In this document: in pieces, positions 1 to 6,330 of the stretch
How the letters are laid out: each line of letters opens with the position of its first letter
How positions within the stretch are numbered: position 1 is the first letter of the stretch
NCBI GenBank assembly: GCA_030693565.1
Contig: JAUYAJ010000296.1
Coordinates: 1 to 8,931, forward strand
Origin: Rubrivivax sp.
Lineage (GTDB): Bacteria; Pseudomonadota; Gammaproteobacteria; Burkholderiales; Burkholderiaceae_C
DNA length: 8,931 nucleotides
Direction of reading: 5' to 3'
Notes under the pieces: generated by a model
Database searches by the model: none
Told to the model about the DNA's origin: nothing
What the model saw: the letters and a program-made list of their open reading frames with translations, nothing else
Made by a program: the position numbers and the translations under genes

Positions 1-92
1 CCGTGGACGACGAGCACCTGACCGCGCGGCGTGGCCAATGGCCAATGGCGGCAGTGCAAGGCGATGCCGTCGGCCGTCGTCAGCGTTTCCAT
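1..92 (-). CDS. Alpha/beta hydrolase (lysophospholipase/monoacylglycerol-lipase type), N-terminal fragment
   Basis: The gene starts at the ATG read from 92 to 90 and leaves the window after 30 codons. The peptide begins METLTTADGIALHCRHW and reaches LVVHG at the edge. The pattern 'ADG..L..R.W......G.VLVVHG' is the usual opening of the Hydrolase_4 (serine aminopeptidase S33 / monoacylglycerol lipase) group, where the HG motif forms part of the oxyanion hole. The nucleophile and remaining triad residues would lie beyond the left edge. It diverges from the crotonase gene, with 61 bp between the two starts. A small direct repeat in the DNA (CCAATGGCCAATGG, 37-50) simply codes for the HWPLA region. 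No clear ribosome binding site precedes the ATG, so the start is tentative. Substrate unknown. Confidence 0.7.
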   Translation of the reverse strand, partial: METLTTADGIALHCRHWPLATPRGQVLVVH

Positions 93-127
93 GGCGGGAT
101 TGGAGCATGGCGGCGCTATGCTGAGCC

Positions 128-138
128 AGTCGACAAAC
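128..138. promoter_or_regulatory. Possible weak copy of the GntR operator-like motif
   Basis: AGTCGACAAAC resembles the right part of the TTTAATCGACAAAA sequence at 7289-7302 (TCGACAAA shared). It lies between the divergent hydrolase and crotonase starts, where an operator could act on either. It is weaker and less AT-rich than the other copies and could be chance. Confidence 0.25.
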
Positions 139-143
139 CCTGT

Positions 144-147
144 GGAG
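144..147 (+). promoter_or_regulatory. Ribosome binding site that decides the crotonase start
   Basis: GGAG sits 6 nt before the GTG at 154. The in-frame ATG at 118 also has a GGAG upstream (102-105 region), but about 12 nt away, which is less favourable. The GTG start also gives the length usual for the family. Confidence 0.55.
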
Positions 148-153
148 CGCCCC

Positions 154-999
154 GTGAGCGATGCTTTTTTCACCCTCGAACAAGCCGCCAGCGGCGTGGC
201 CCATCTGCAACTGTGCCGCCCCGAGCGGCTCAACACGATGGCGCCGGACTTCTTCCCGGCGCTGCGCGACGCGGTGCAGGCGCTCAATGCCGAAGGCCGC
301 ACGCGCGCGCTGGTGATCTCGTCGACCGGCAAACATTTCAGCGCCGGCATGGCGCTCGAGGTGTTTGCCGGCGGGCTGGCGATGCTCGACACCAGCAGCG
401 CACGCTCGCGGCTGGCTTTCCAGGACGGGCTGCGCCAGTTGATGCACTGCTTCAGCGTGCTGGAAGACGCGCGTTTTCCGATCATCGCCGCGATCCAGGG
501 CGGCTGCATCGGCGGCGCGCTCGACCTGGCCAGCGCCTGCGACTTGCGCGTGTGCAGCGCCGAGGCCTTTTTCACCGTGCAGGAAATCCACATCGGCATG
601 GCGGCCGACCTGGGCGTGCTGCAGCGCCTGCCCAAGATCATCCCCGACGGCGTGGCGCGCGAAATGGCCTATACCGGCGAGCGCCTGGGCGCCGAGCGTG
701 CGCTCGCCGTCGGCCTGGTCAACGCCGTGCTGCCCGACGCCGCGGCCACGCTGGCCCATGCGCTCAAGCTGGCCGACAGCATCGCCGCCAAGTCGCCGCT
801 GGCGGTGGCCGGCAGCAAGATGGCGCTCAATTACGCCCGCGACCACAGCACCGCCGAAGCGCTGCAGCAGATGACGCTGCTGCAAAGCGCGATCTTCGAC
901 GTCGCCGAGATGGCCAAGGCCATCAACGCGTGGACGAACAAGAGCCGCGCCGAGTTCGAGCCGCTGGCGCGCGCGGAGACCTTGAACGCCCAGCCCTGA
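154..999 (+). CDS. Enoyl-CoA hydratase/isomerase family protein, delta(3,5)-delta(2,4)-dienoyl-CoA isomerase-like
   Basis: From the GTG at 154 the product is 281 aa, a normal crotonase length; an ATG at 118 would add 12 residues. The crotonase fold shows in the oxyanion-hole segments SAGMAL (63-68) and GGCIGGALDLASACD (116-130). The segment QEIHIGMAADLGVLQRLPK (143-161) closely follows the dienoyl-CoA isomerase ECH1, and the acidic residues used by that enzyme are present: D130, E144 and D152. The family shifts double bonds in dienoyl-CoA esters during beta-oxidation of unsaturated chains; the protein is expected in the cytoplasm. Here it could serve fatty acid oxidation or a CoA-linked step of the neighbouring pathway. 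The GntR gene follows on the same strand after 77 bp. The isomerase assignment is stronger than plain hydratase because the usual second hydratase Glu region matches ECH1 instead; the true substrate is not visible. Confidence 0.88.
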   Translation: MSDAFFTLEQAASGVAHLQLCRPERLNTMAPDFFPALRDAVQALNAEGRTRALVISSTGKHFSAGMALEVFAGGLAMLDTSSARSRLAFQDGLRQLMHCFSVLEDARFPIIAAIQGGCIGGALDLASACDLRVCSAEAFFTVQEIHIGMAADLGVLQRLPKIIPDGVAREMAYTGERLGAERALAVGLVNAVLPDAAATLAHALKLADSIAAKSPLAVAGSKMALNYARDHSTAEALQQMTLLQSAIFDVAEMAKAINAWTNKSRAEFEPLARAETLNAQP

Positions 1000-1048
1000 G
1001 CAGCCAGCGCCACAACGCCCGGCCGCCGCCACTTCCGCCTAAACTCTG

Positions 1049-1062
1049 TTTAATCGATAAAA
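1049..1062. promoter_or_regulatory. Operator-like site upstream of the GntR gene
   Basis: TTTAATCGATAAAA is a near-palindrome centred on TCGA in an otherwise GC-rich stretch, 14 bp before the regulator's ATG. Thirteen of its 14 bases recur at 7289-7302 in the divergent catabolic promoter. GntR-family regulators commonly bind short palindromes near their own genes, so autoregulation is inferred. TTTAAT or GATAAA inside it could act as a -10 box, but no good -35 is visible. Confidence 0.6.
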
Positions 1063-1076
1063 CGACGCAGACCACG

Positions 1077-1793
1077 ATGGCCAGAAAACCGGCGCTGCCC
1101 AACCCCTTGTCCGACGAGGCTTCGACCACGACGCGGGCCAGCGCCGTCTATGAGCGCTTGCGCGACGACATCACCCACGGCCTGCTCGAACCGGGCAGCA
1201 AGCTGCGCGTCGAGGCCATGTGCACACGCTACGAAGTCGGCGCCAGCCCGCTGCGCGAAGCGCTGAGCCGGCTCTCGGCCGAGGGTCTGGTGGCGCGCAC
1301 CGACCAGCGCGGCTTCAGCGTTGCTGCCATGCAGTGGGACGAGTTGCCGGTGCTGACGCGCAGCCGGCTGCAGGTCGAAGGGTTGGCGCTGCGCGACTCG
1401 ATCGAGCGCCGCGACGCCGCCTGGGAAGACCAGCTCGTGCTGCTGGTGCACCGCCTGTCGCGCACGCCGCGTTCGCTGTCCACCGACCACCATGTGCCCA
1501 ACCCGGCCTGGGAGGCCTTGCACCGCGAGTTCCACCGCGGGCTGCTGGCGCGCTGCCCGTCGCGCTGGCTGCGCGCTTTCTGCGACAGCCTGGCCGACGA
1601 GGCCTATCGCTTTCGCCAGGTCGCGGCCGACAAGAGCTTCAGCTCGCGCAACGAGCATGCCGAGCATGTGGCGATCTTCGAAGCCGCCATCGAAGGCCGC
1701 GCCGACGACGCCGTGCGCCTGCTCGGCGAGCACTACACACGAACCACCGACGTGGTGGCCAACCAGGCGCGCGGGCGCGGCCACGCCGTCTGA
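1077..1793 (+). CDS. GntR-family transcriptional regulator, FCD (FadR-type) subgroup
   Basis: The product is 238 aa. An N-terminal winged helix-turn-helix covers about residues 20-84, with the family pattern VYERLRDDITHGLLEPGSKL, then VGASPLREALSRLSAEGLV and the wing RGFSV. An all-helical FCD ligand-binding domain follows (about 90-230). Its likely metal- or acid-binding histidines are H153 (in HREFHRGLL), H197 (in EHAEHVAIFEAAIEG) and H219 (in LLGEHY). FCD regulators usually sense small organic acids from the pathway they control and act as repressors. The site at 1049-1062 and its match at 7289-7302 suggest control of itself and of the divergent catabolic genes. The ribosome binding site is weak. 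The gene converges on the operon's last gene, with 122 bp between stops. Family is secure; effector and targets are inferred. Confidence 0.93.
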   Translation: MARKPALPNPLSDEASTTTRASAVYERLRDDITHGLLEPGSKLRVEAMCTRYEVGASPLREALSRLSAEGLVARTDQRGFSVAAMQWDELPVLTRSRLQVEGLALRDSIERRDAAWEDQLVLLVHRLSRTPRSLSTDHHVPNPAWEALHREFHRGLLARCPSRWLRAFCDSLADEAYRFRQVAADKSFSSRNEHAEHVAIFEAAIEGRADDAVRLLGEHYTRTTDVVANQARGRGHAV

Positions 1794-1863
1794 CGGCATC
1801 TGGCGGCGCCGGGCCAGGCTCAGCCGTGCGGTGCGAAGTGGCCGTCGATGCGCACGACGTTGC

Positions 1864-1900
1864 CGCCGGCCGGCAGGCAAGCGGGCCACGCCGGCCGGTG
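1864..1900. terminator. GC-rich hairpin between convergent genes, possible bidirectional terminator
   Basis: CCGGCCGGC (1866-1874) pairs perfectly with GCCGGCCGG (1890-1898) around a 15-nt loop, and a G-T plus a C-G pair extend the stem to 11. It lies in the 122-bp gap between the stops of the regulator (+) and the GlcG/HbpS-like gene (-). There is no T tract on either side, so it is not a canonical intrinsic terminator, and GC-rich DNA makes such stems by chance more often. Confidence 0.35.
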
Positions 1901-1915
1901 CCGGCCCGGCGGTCG

Positions 1916-2404
1916 TCAAAGTCCGCTCTGGTTCCGGTCCGGAAGCGGCTCGGGCGGCTCGGCGAGCAGGCCGGCGCCCTGAATGGCGCGAATGGCGCAG
2001 AACTCGTCTTTGTCGGATGCGTCGCCGCTGATGCCAACGGCGCCAATGGCCTGCTGCTGCGCATTCGGGATCAGCACCCCGCCCGGGGTCGGGATGAAGC
2101 GCCCTTGCGACACCGCGGCCAGCGCGCTCTGGAAGTTCGGCCGGTCGGCCGGGCGGTCGCGGATCTGCCGCGTTGCCATGCCCATGCCGAGCGCGGCCCA
2201 GGCCTTGCCGGTGGCGATGTCGTGGCGCATCACGCCGCAACCGGCTTCGCCGCGAAAGCTGACCAGGTTGCCGCCGCTGTCGAGCACGGCGATGGTCAGT
2301 GGCAGCAAACCGTTTTCGCGGCGCAACCGCAAGGCTTGGTCGGTGATGCGGCTGGCCGTGGCCAGGTCCAGGCTCGAATGAATCGCAATCAGGTGTTCGG
2401 CCAT
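1916..2404 (-). CDS. GlcG/HbpS family protein (DUF336, heme-binding-like)
   Basis: The product is 162 aa from the ATG at 2404, matching the small single-domain GlcG/HbpS family. The family core is visible: helices around ATASRITDQAL, then LTIAVLDSGGNLVSF (36-50), MRHDIATGKAWAAL (59-72), the loop GRFIPTPGGVLIP (101-113) and AIGAVGISGDASDKDEFCA (119-137). Members include the Streptomyces heme-sensing HbpS and GlcG from glycolate operons; several occur in catabolic operons with no proven reaction. No signal peptide is apparent. It is the last gene of the leftward operon. The start lies 5 nt after the stop of the remnant Bug reading frame, so it was probably translationally coupled to that gene; a run of G about 10 nt before the ATG may serve as ribosome binding site. 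Role here unknown. Confidence 0.88.
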   Translation of the reverse strand: MAEHLIAIHSSLDLATASRITDQALRLRRENGLLPLTIAVLDSGGNLVSFRGEAGCGVMRHDIATGKAWAALGMGMATRQIRDRPADRPNFQSALAAVSQGRFIPTPGGVLIPNAQQQAIGAVGISGDASDKDEFCAIRAIQGAGLLAEPPEPLPDRNQSGL

Positions 2405-2409
2405 GACGG

Positions 2410-2546
2410 TCAGCCCCCGGTGAGCTTGCCCAGCGCGGCAACGATGGATTTCCACTGGCTGCGCTCGGCATCGATGAAGCGGGTTGCCGCCGCGCCGATG
2501 CGCAGGTCGGCACCGGCCAGGCCTGGAGCAGGTGTCGTCGTTGCAT
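2410..2546 (-). pseudogene. Remnant of a second Bug-type solute-binding protein gene (internal deletion plus frameshift)
   Basis: An ATG at 2546 has a good ribosome binding site (GGAG at 2553-2556, 6 nt away) and opens with MQRRHLLQA, a plausible signal-peptide start. The reading frame then becomes meaningless. In another frame on the same strand an intact-looking C terminus runs to a TGA at 2410: ...GAAATRFIDAERSQWKSIV followed by AALGKLTGG. That pattern (FI.AE...W..IV...G) is the usual end of Bug proteins, compare EFNTYLRSEIPKWAKAVKDSG in the intact Bug protein at 4480-5433. Bug proteins are about 320 aa, so roughly 0.8 kb of the middle seems lost. Its position between the MBL and GlcG/HbpS-like genes, with preserved start signals and a tight 5-nt link downstream, supports a former operon gene. 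No transposon scar is seen. An assembly collapse is the alternative. Confidence 0.6.
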
Positions 2547-2583
2547 GGAAGACTCCGGTTCAGGCTCGCGCGGGGCGCGGACT

Positions 2584-2670
2584 TCAGGGCGCCCGCGGCG
2601 GCAGCTGCACGACCGGGTCGCGCTCGATGCGAAAGGCCATCAGGTCTTCGCCGATCAGCAGCGGGCCGGC
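2584..2670 (-). pseudogene. In-frame C-terminal tail of the MBL gene beyond its amber codon
   Basis: Directly after the TAG at 2673-2671 the same frame continues for 28 codons to a TGA at 2586-2584. It reads AGPLLIGEDLMAFRI then ERDPVVQLPPRAP. 'GPL.(I/V)G.DLM...I' is the typical C-terminal strand of secreted ribonuclease-Z-like MBL proteins, so this was coding sequence. Restoring one base (TAG to TAC, Tyr) would give a 324-residue protein. Confidence 0.65.
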
Positions 2671-3558
2671 CTAGGTCTTGCGCGTGGCGGCGAAGACTTC
2701 CTTCTCGCTCAGCGCCGGGATGCCGGGCACGCCCAGCAGCACGAAGTGGTAGTAGACGGCCAGCTTGGGCTTGCCGCGGTTGAACACCGTGGCAGCCTCT
2801 TCAGGCTGGGTGTGGTGGGCCAGGATGACGCGGAAGGTGGGGATCTTCAGCAAGGCCTCGCTGGCCGCGGCCACCTGGTGGATCAGCAAGTCGGTGCCTG
2901 CGGCCTTGTCGATCAGGTTTTCGCTCAAGCGGGTGTCGCCGGAGATGGTGACCGAACGGCCGCCGTGATCGATGCGGTAGCCAAAGGCCGGCGTGAGCTT
3001 CTCGCCATGGTCGACCTCGATCGCGGTGACCTTGATCCCGCCCTGGTCGTAGACGACACCGGGCTGGATCTCGGTGACCTGGGCGGCGATGGCCTCGGGC
3101 TTGAGGCCTTGATCGGCGATGCGCGCCTTGACGTCCCAGTCATAAGCCTTGACCAGCCCGTCCATCAGGCCTTGCGTGCCGGTGGGGCCATAGGCGACGA
3201 ACGGCCCTTTGCGCTGCGCGTAGCTGGCCTCGAGCCAGCCGGTCAGCCAGAGGTCGGGGATGCCCACCACGTGGTCGGAATGCAGGTGGGTGACGAACAG
3301 CGCGTCGACCTTGCCCAGCGTGACGCCGCACTGCAAGGGCCGCTGGGTGACGCCGCGGCCGGCGTCGATGAGCAGGTTCTTGCCACCGGCCTGCACCAGC
3401 ACACCGGGGCCGAAGCGTTTCATGATCGGTGCCGGGCTGCCGGTGCCGAGCAAGGTGACGCGGAACTCGTCGGCCGCCAGCGGCTGCGCCTGGGCGGCGT
3501 GAAACACGCAGGCGGCCAGCGCCAGCAGCCCGATGCAGGCCTGTTGCAAAGTCTTCAT
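2671..3558 (-). CDS. Secreted metallo-beta-lactamase-fold hydrolase (ribonuclease Z/arylsulfatase-like), truncated by TAG
   Basis: The product is 295 aa up to the TAG; the ancestral length was probably 324. It begins with a signal peptide (MKTLQQACIGLLALAACVFHAAQA, cleavage after residue 24 likely), so it should act in the periplasm. The MBL fold follows: LLGTGSPAP (36-44), NLLIDAGRG (61-69), the zinc motif HLHSDH (91-96), YGPTGT (123-128), DH (183-184), SGDT with metal-bridging D208, and AHHTQPEEAATVF (247-259). GTGSPAP plus GPTGT is characteristic of tRNase-Z-like proteins, but secreted members act on small esters or unknown substrates rather than RNA. The start lies 2 nt after the OsmC-like stop, so the two are coupled. 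The missing tail follows the last zinc-ligand segment, so the product may fold but lacks its final strand; activity is uncertain. Confidence 0.85.
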   Translation of the reverse strand: MKTLQQACIGLLALAACVFHAAQAQPLAADEFRVTLLGTGSPAPIMKRFGPGVLVQAGGKNLLIDAGRGVTQRPLQCGVTLGKVDALFVTHLHSDHVVGIPDLWLTGWLEASYAQRKGPFVAYGPTGTQGLMDGLVKAYDWDVKARIADQGLKPEAIAAQVTEIQPGVVYDQGGIKVTAIEVDHGEKLTPAFGYRIDHGGRSVTISGDTRLSENLIDKAAGTDLLIHQVAAASEALLKIPTFRVILAHHTQPEEAATVFNRGKPKLAVYYHFVLLGVPGIPALSEKEVFAATRKT

Positions 3559-3560
3559 GA

Positions 3561-4037
3561 TCACCCCGGTTGCACGATGGGCAGAACGTTCCAGACTTCG
3601 GTCAGCACCGTGCCCGAGGCACGCACCAGCTTGGAGATCGGGCAGAACATCGCCAGCTCCCGGCGCAGCAGGTTGACCTGATCGGGGCTGGCGTCGCTGC
3701 GCACGTTCACCGTCATCGTCATCGCCGGGAAGGGCACGGCGACGTCGTCGACCAAGGTGACGCCGCGACGGTCGAAGTCGGCCGCGACGCTGACCTTCAT
3801 GTCGTGCAGTTCGATGCCGTGTTTGTGCGCCACCTTGTGGCTGATGACGCTGGTGCAGCCGATCAGCGAAGCGACGAAGGTCTCGGTCGGGCTCATGCCC
3901 TGGTTGGTGCCACCGCGCTCGACCGGTTCGTCGATGACCTGGGTGAGCCCGCGGATGCTGACGTCGGTGCGCGAGTGGCTGTGCGCCACCCCTTCCATGC
4001 GCATCGTGATCGTCGTCTTGAGTCGGATGTTTCCCAT
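3561..4037 (-). CDS. OsmC/Ohr family protein
   Basis: The product is 158 aa, typical of OsmC. The two redox cysteines are present: C61 in FVASLIGCTSV and C132 in AMFCPISKLV, together with the conserved PTE (50-52) before the first cysteine. Classical members reduce organic hydroperoxides in the cytoplasm with these thiols; other members lie in catabolic operons with undefined thiol-dependent roles. Placement between YciI-like and MBL genes suggests protection from, or processing of, reactive ring-cleavage products, which is inference. The start ATG at 4037 is 26 nt after the YciI-like stop, with a weak GCAGG upstream; the frame stays open further upstream but there it overlaps the preceding gene and reads as shadow sequence. 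The stop is 2 nt before the MBL ATG. Confidence 0.88.
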   Translation of the reverse strand: MGNIRLKTTITMRMEGVAHSHSRTDVSIRGLTQVIDEPVERGGTNQGMSPTETFVASLIGCTSVISHKVAHKHGIELHDMKVSVAADFDRRGVTLVDDVAVPFPAMTMTVNVRSDASPDQVNLLRRELAMFCPISKLVRASGTVLTEVWNVLPIVQPG

Positions 4038-4063
4038 GCTGCTGCCTGCACTGCCCGTGCGCG

Positions 4064-4483
4064 TCAGAGCACCGAACGGTGCTGCTCTGAGTAACGCACC
4101 GTGACCGTGTACGAACCTTCGTTGAGCAGCCAGGGCCGGATGCGGTAACGCCGCAGGCCGGACTGGTGCATCGGGTCGGCCTCGGCAATGCGCTGGGCCT
4201 CGGCCAGCGAGGCTGCGCGCACGATGATCATGCCTTCGCCGCTCCACTCGCGGCCGCTGTCGTCGGCGAAAGGCCCGGCGGCAAAGGTGATGCCGCAGGC
4301 CTCCAGGTCCTTCTGGTAAGCCAGGTGGGCGCCGAGTTGCGCTTGCAGCGACTCGACCGTGCCCACTGGCGTCGTCAGGATGACGAACAGCGGCTTGGCC
4401 AGCACGCCCTTGGCGCGCACATGGTCGATGTGCGCCTGCCAGCTGCCGCCATCCATGGTGGGCGCCTGGTCGGTGCTGGTCAC
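4064..4483 (-). CDS. YciI-like protein (muconolactone isomerase/dehalogenase-like fold)
   Basis: The product is 139 aa from the GTG at 4483, or 130 aa from the ATG at 4456 (MDGGSWQAHI). I chose GTG because it overlaps the Bug stop in a GTGA arrangement, typical of coupled genes, but neither start has a strong ribosome binding site. The YCII domain spans the region from PLFVILTTP to RIRPWLLNEG, with the conserved His-Asp pair H44 (GAHLAYQKDLE) and D94 (AEADPMHQSG), numbered from the ATG. The family shares the ferredoxin-like fold of muconolactone isomerase and includes a 5-chloromuconolactone dehalogenase, so a role on the lactone or enol product of intradiol ring cleavage is plausible. The N-terminal 15-20 residues before the domain and a 15-residue C-terminal tail make it longer than the minimal 95-aa YciI. 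Exact reaction unknown. Confidence 0.82.
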   Translation of the reverse strand: MTSTDQAPTMDGGSWQAHIDHVRAKGVLAKPLFVILTTPVGTVESLQAQLGAHLAYQKDLEACGITFAAGPFADDSGREWSGEGMIIVRAASLAEAQRIAEADPMHQSGLRRYRIRPWLLNEGSYTVTVRYSEQHRSVL

Positions 4484-5433
4484 TTGACCGTGGCGCCGGA
4501 GTCCTTGACCGCCTTGGCCCACTTCGGGATCTCGCTGCGCAGGTAGGTGTTGAACTCGGCCACGGTGTTGCGGCGCGAACTCAGGCCTTGGTCGGCGAAC
4601 TTGGCGACGACGTCGGGCATCTCCATGATCTTGTTGATCTCGGCATTGAGCCGCTCGACCACCGCCGCCGGCGTGCCGGCGGGGGCGAAGAAGGCGAACC
4701 AGGTCAGGTCGTCGAAGTCCTTGAAGCCCGACTCGTTCATCGTCGGCACGTCGGGCAGCGCGGGCGAGCGCTGCGCGCTGGTCACCGCCAGCGCGCGCAC
4801 GGTGCCCGCCTTGACCTGCGGCACGGCGGGCGGCATCGAGGTGCTCGACACCTGGGTGTGGCCGGCGACCACGGCGCCGATGGCTTGCGCCGGCTGGTAG
4901 GGCACGTGGACGATGTCGACGCCGGTGGCGATCTTCATGCGTTCCATCGACAAGTGGGTGGTGGTGCCGATGCCCGACGACGCGTAGGACAGCTTGTCCT
5001 TCTTCGCCAGCTCGACCAGCTCCTTGATGCTGCGGGCAGGCACCGACGGGTGGACGGTGATGATGTTGGGCGTGCTCGGGCCCAGCACCACGGGCATGAA
5101 GTCGGTCAAGGGGTCGTAGCCGGCATTCGGATACAGGCTGGGGTTGACCGCGTAAGACACGCTGATCACCAGGATGTTGTAGCCATCGGGCGCGGCGCGC
5201 TTGACCAGCTGGGCACCGATGGTGCCGCCGGCGCCCGGCTTGTTGTCGACCACCACCGCCTGGCCAATGGACTCCGACAGCTTCTGGCCCACGGTGCGGG
5301 CAATGATGTCGGTCGAGCTGCCGGCGCCGAAAGCGACGGTGAAGGTGATGGGCTTGGCCTTGGGCCATTCCTGGGCGAAGGCCGGGCTGGCCAGCGCCAC
5401 CGTCAGGGCGCACAGTGCTGCTTGCTTGAACAT
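4480..5433 (-). CDS. Bug-family solute-binding protein (tripartite tricarboxylate transporter type)
   Basis: The product is 317 aa, the usual Bug length, with a signal peptide (MFKQAALCALTVALASPAFA, cleavage before QEW), so it is periplasmic. Family landmarks are FTVAFGAGSSTDIIAR (31-46), VVVDNKPGAGGTIGA, the segment THLSMERMKIATGVDIVHVPY, and FFAPAGTPAAVVERLNAEI near the end. Bug proteins bind carboxylates, aromatic acids or amides for TctAB-type transporters or signalling. No TctA/TctB membrane genes are in the window; Bug genes in Burkholderiales are often orphans. It sits 24 nt after the dioxygenase stop with a clear AGAGGAG site 7 nt before the ATG; the G-rich spacer has a 7-G tract (5451-5457) and a CCTCTAGAGG palindrome (5443-5452) overlapping this site. 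The ligand is probably the pathway's substrate or a precursor (inference). Confidence 0.95.
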   Translation of the reverse strand: MFKQAALCALTVALASPAFAQEWPKAKPITFTVAFGAGSSTDIIARTVGQKLSESIGQAVVVDNKPGAGGTIGAQLVKRAAPDGYNILVISVSYAVNPSLYPNAGYDPLTDFMPVVLGPSTPNIITVHPSVPARSIKELVELAKKDKLSYASSGIGTTTHLSMERMKIATGVDIVHVPYQPAQAIGAVVAGHTQVSSTSMPPAVPQVKAGTVRALAVTSAQRSPALPDVPTMNESGFKDFDDLTWFAFFAPAGTPAAVVERLNAEINKIMEMPDVVAKFADQGLSSRRNTVAEFNTYLRSEIPKWAKAVKDSGATVK

Positions 5434-5457
5434 CGTCAGTCTCCTCTAGAGGGGGGG

Positions 5458-6330
5458 TCAGGGGGTCGGCGCGACCGGCGCCAAGCGCAAATCAATCGAC
5501 ATCACCAGGCAATCCGGGCCTGGCAGGCCATGGCGGGCGCAAGCCGCCGGGTCGGTCTGCTGGGCATAACGCCCGACCAGTGCCGCACGAACGCCGAACA
5601 CGGCGTCGCTTTCGAGATAGGGGTCTTCGGCGTCGAACAGTTCGGTCACCAAGCTGTGGTGGCCGGGCGCCGAGACGACGAGGTGGAAGTGCGCCGGCCG
5701 CCAGCCGCTCAAGCCGGCGGGGCCGACCAGGTCGGCCCAGACCGGGCCGTCGAGCGGGATCTGGTAGGGCACCGGGCGGATGGTGGCGATCTCGAAGCCG
5801 CCTTGGGCGTCCATGCGCAACTGGCAGCGCAGGTTGTCGGTGGGCTGGTTCGGGTCTTGCTGCCAGTACAAGCCGTCGGCGGCGTTCTGCCAGAAGTCCA
5901 GCGTCGCCTGCGGCAGCGGCTCGCCGTCGGTGTTGCACACGCGCCCGCGCAGCAGCACCGGCCGGCCTTCGTTGGCGGCGATCAGGTTGACCGGGTTGTC
6001 CATCCAGGGCGAGCCCACGGTGTGGAAGGGCCCGAGCACGCTGCCCGGTGTGGCCGAGGGGTCGGAGGCCAGCACGTCGACCAGACTGGACAGGCCGGTG
6101 ACGTCGGACAGCAGCGAAAACTCGCTGCGGCTGTCGGTGGAGATGTCGCCCACGCGGTGCAGGAAGCCAAGCGCGGCGCGCCACTCTTCATGCGTCAGCC
6201 GCACGTCTTTGGCGAACTGGTGGATGTGTCCGACCAGGCATTGCACCAGTTCGCGCTGGCGCGCATCGGGCAAGCCGTCGAAACTGGCGACGACCGTTGG
6301 CGTGATGTTGCCGAGCTCGATGTTCTTCAT
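5458..6330 (-). CDS. Intradiol ring-cleavage dioxygenase (catechol/hydroxyquinol 1,2-dioxygenase family)
   Basis: The product is 290 aa, matching catechol and hydroxyquinol 1,2-dioxygenases. The N-terminal helical dimerisation domain (about 20-90) resembles the hydroxyquinol type (DVRLTHEEWRAALGFLHRVGDI, SEFSLLSDVTGLSSLVD). The catalytic beta-sandwich starts near VLGPFH (98-103). All four Fe(III) ligands are identifiable: Y155 (DGLYWQ), Y189 (RPVPYQIPLDGPV), H214 and H216 (RPAHFHL). It should insert O2 to cleave an ortho-diphenol to a muconate-type acid in the cytoplasm. The ATG overlaps the FAH-family stop by 4 bp (ATGA), with AGGGTGG just upstream, so both are co-translated. W156 after the first Tyr and the lack of the usual maleylacetate reductase partner leave the substrate open: hydroxyquinol or a substituted catechol are the best guesses. 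Confidence 0.93.
   Translation of the reverse strand: MKNIELGNITPTVVASFDGLPDARQRELVQCLVGHIHQFAKDVRLTHEEWRAALGFLHRVGDISTDSRSEFSLLSDVTGLSSLVDVLASDPSATPGSVLGPFHTVGSPWMDNPVNLIAANEGRPVLLRGRVCNTDGEPLPQATLDFWQNAADGLYWQQDPNQPTDNLRCQLRMDAQGGFEIATIRPVPYQIPLDGPVWADLVGPAGLSGWRPAHFHLVVSAPGHHSLVTELFDAEDPYLESDAVFGVRAALVGRYAQQTDPAACARHGLPGPDCLVMSIDLRLAPVAPTP

Noticed and set aside
37..50. Direct repeat CCAATGGCCAATGG
   Set aside because: Two 7-bp units inside the hydrolase coding sequence; too short to suggest an iteron or slippage locus.
3..1793. 596-codon open frame reading through the crotonase region into the GntR gene
   Set aside because: Only the part from 1077 is the regulator; the upstream part is an Arg/Ala-rich out-of-frame shadow of the crotonase gene, a result of high GC content.
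2906..2915. TTGTCGATCA, resembling the TCGA-centred operator motif
   Set aside because: It lies inside MBL codons (LIDK) in a common GC-rich codon context and lacks the AT-rich flanks of the promoter copies.
2545..3681. 378-codon plus-strand open frame antisense to the MBL gene
   Set aside because: Its composition is that of a complementary-strand shadow, and it covers a gene with signal peptide and zinc motifs.
5451..5465. G tracts (7 and 5 G) near the end of the dioxygenase gene, considered as a phase-variable tract
   Set aside because: The 7-G run lies in the short spacer before the Bug gene and changes in length would not shift a reading frame; only a minor effect on Bug translation is conceivable.
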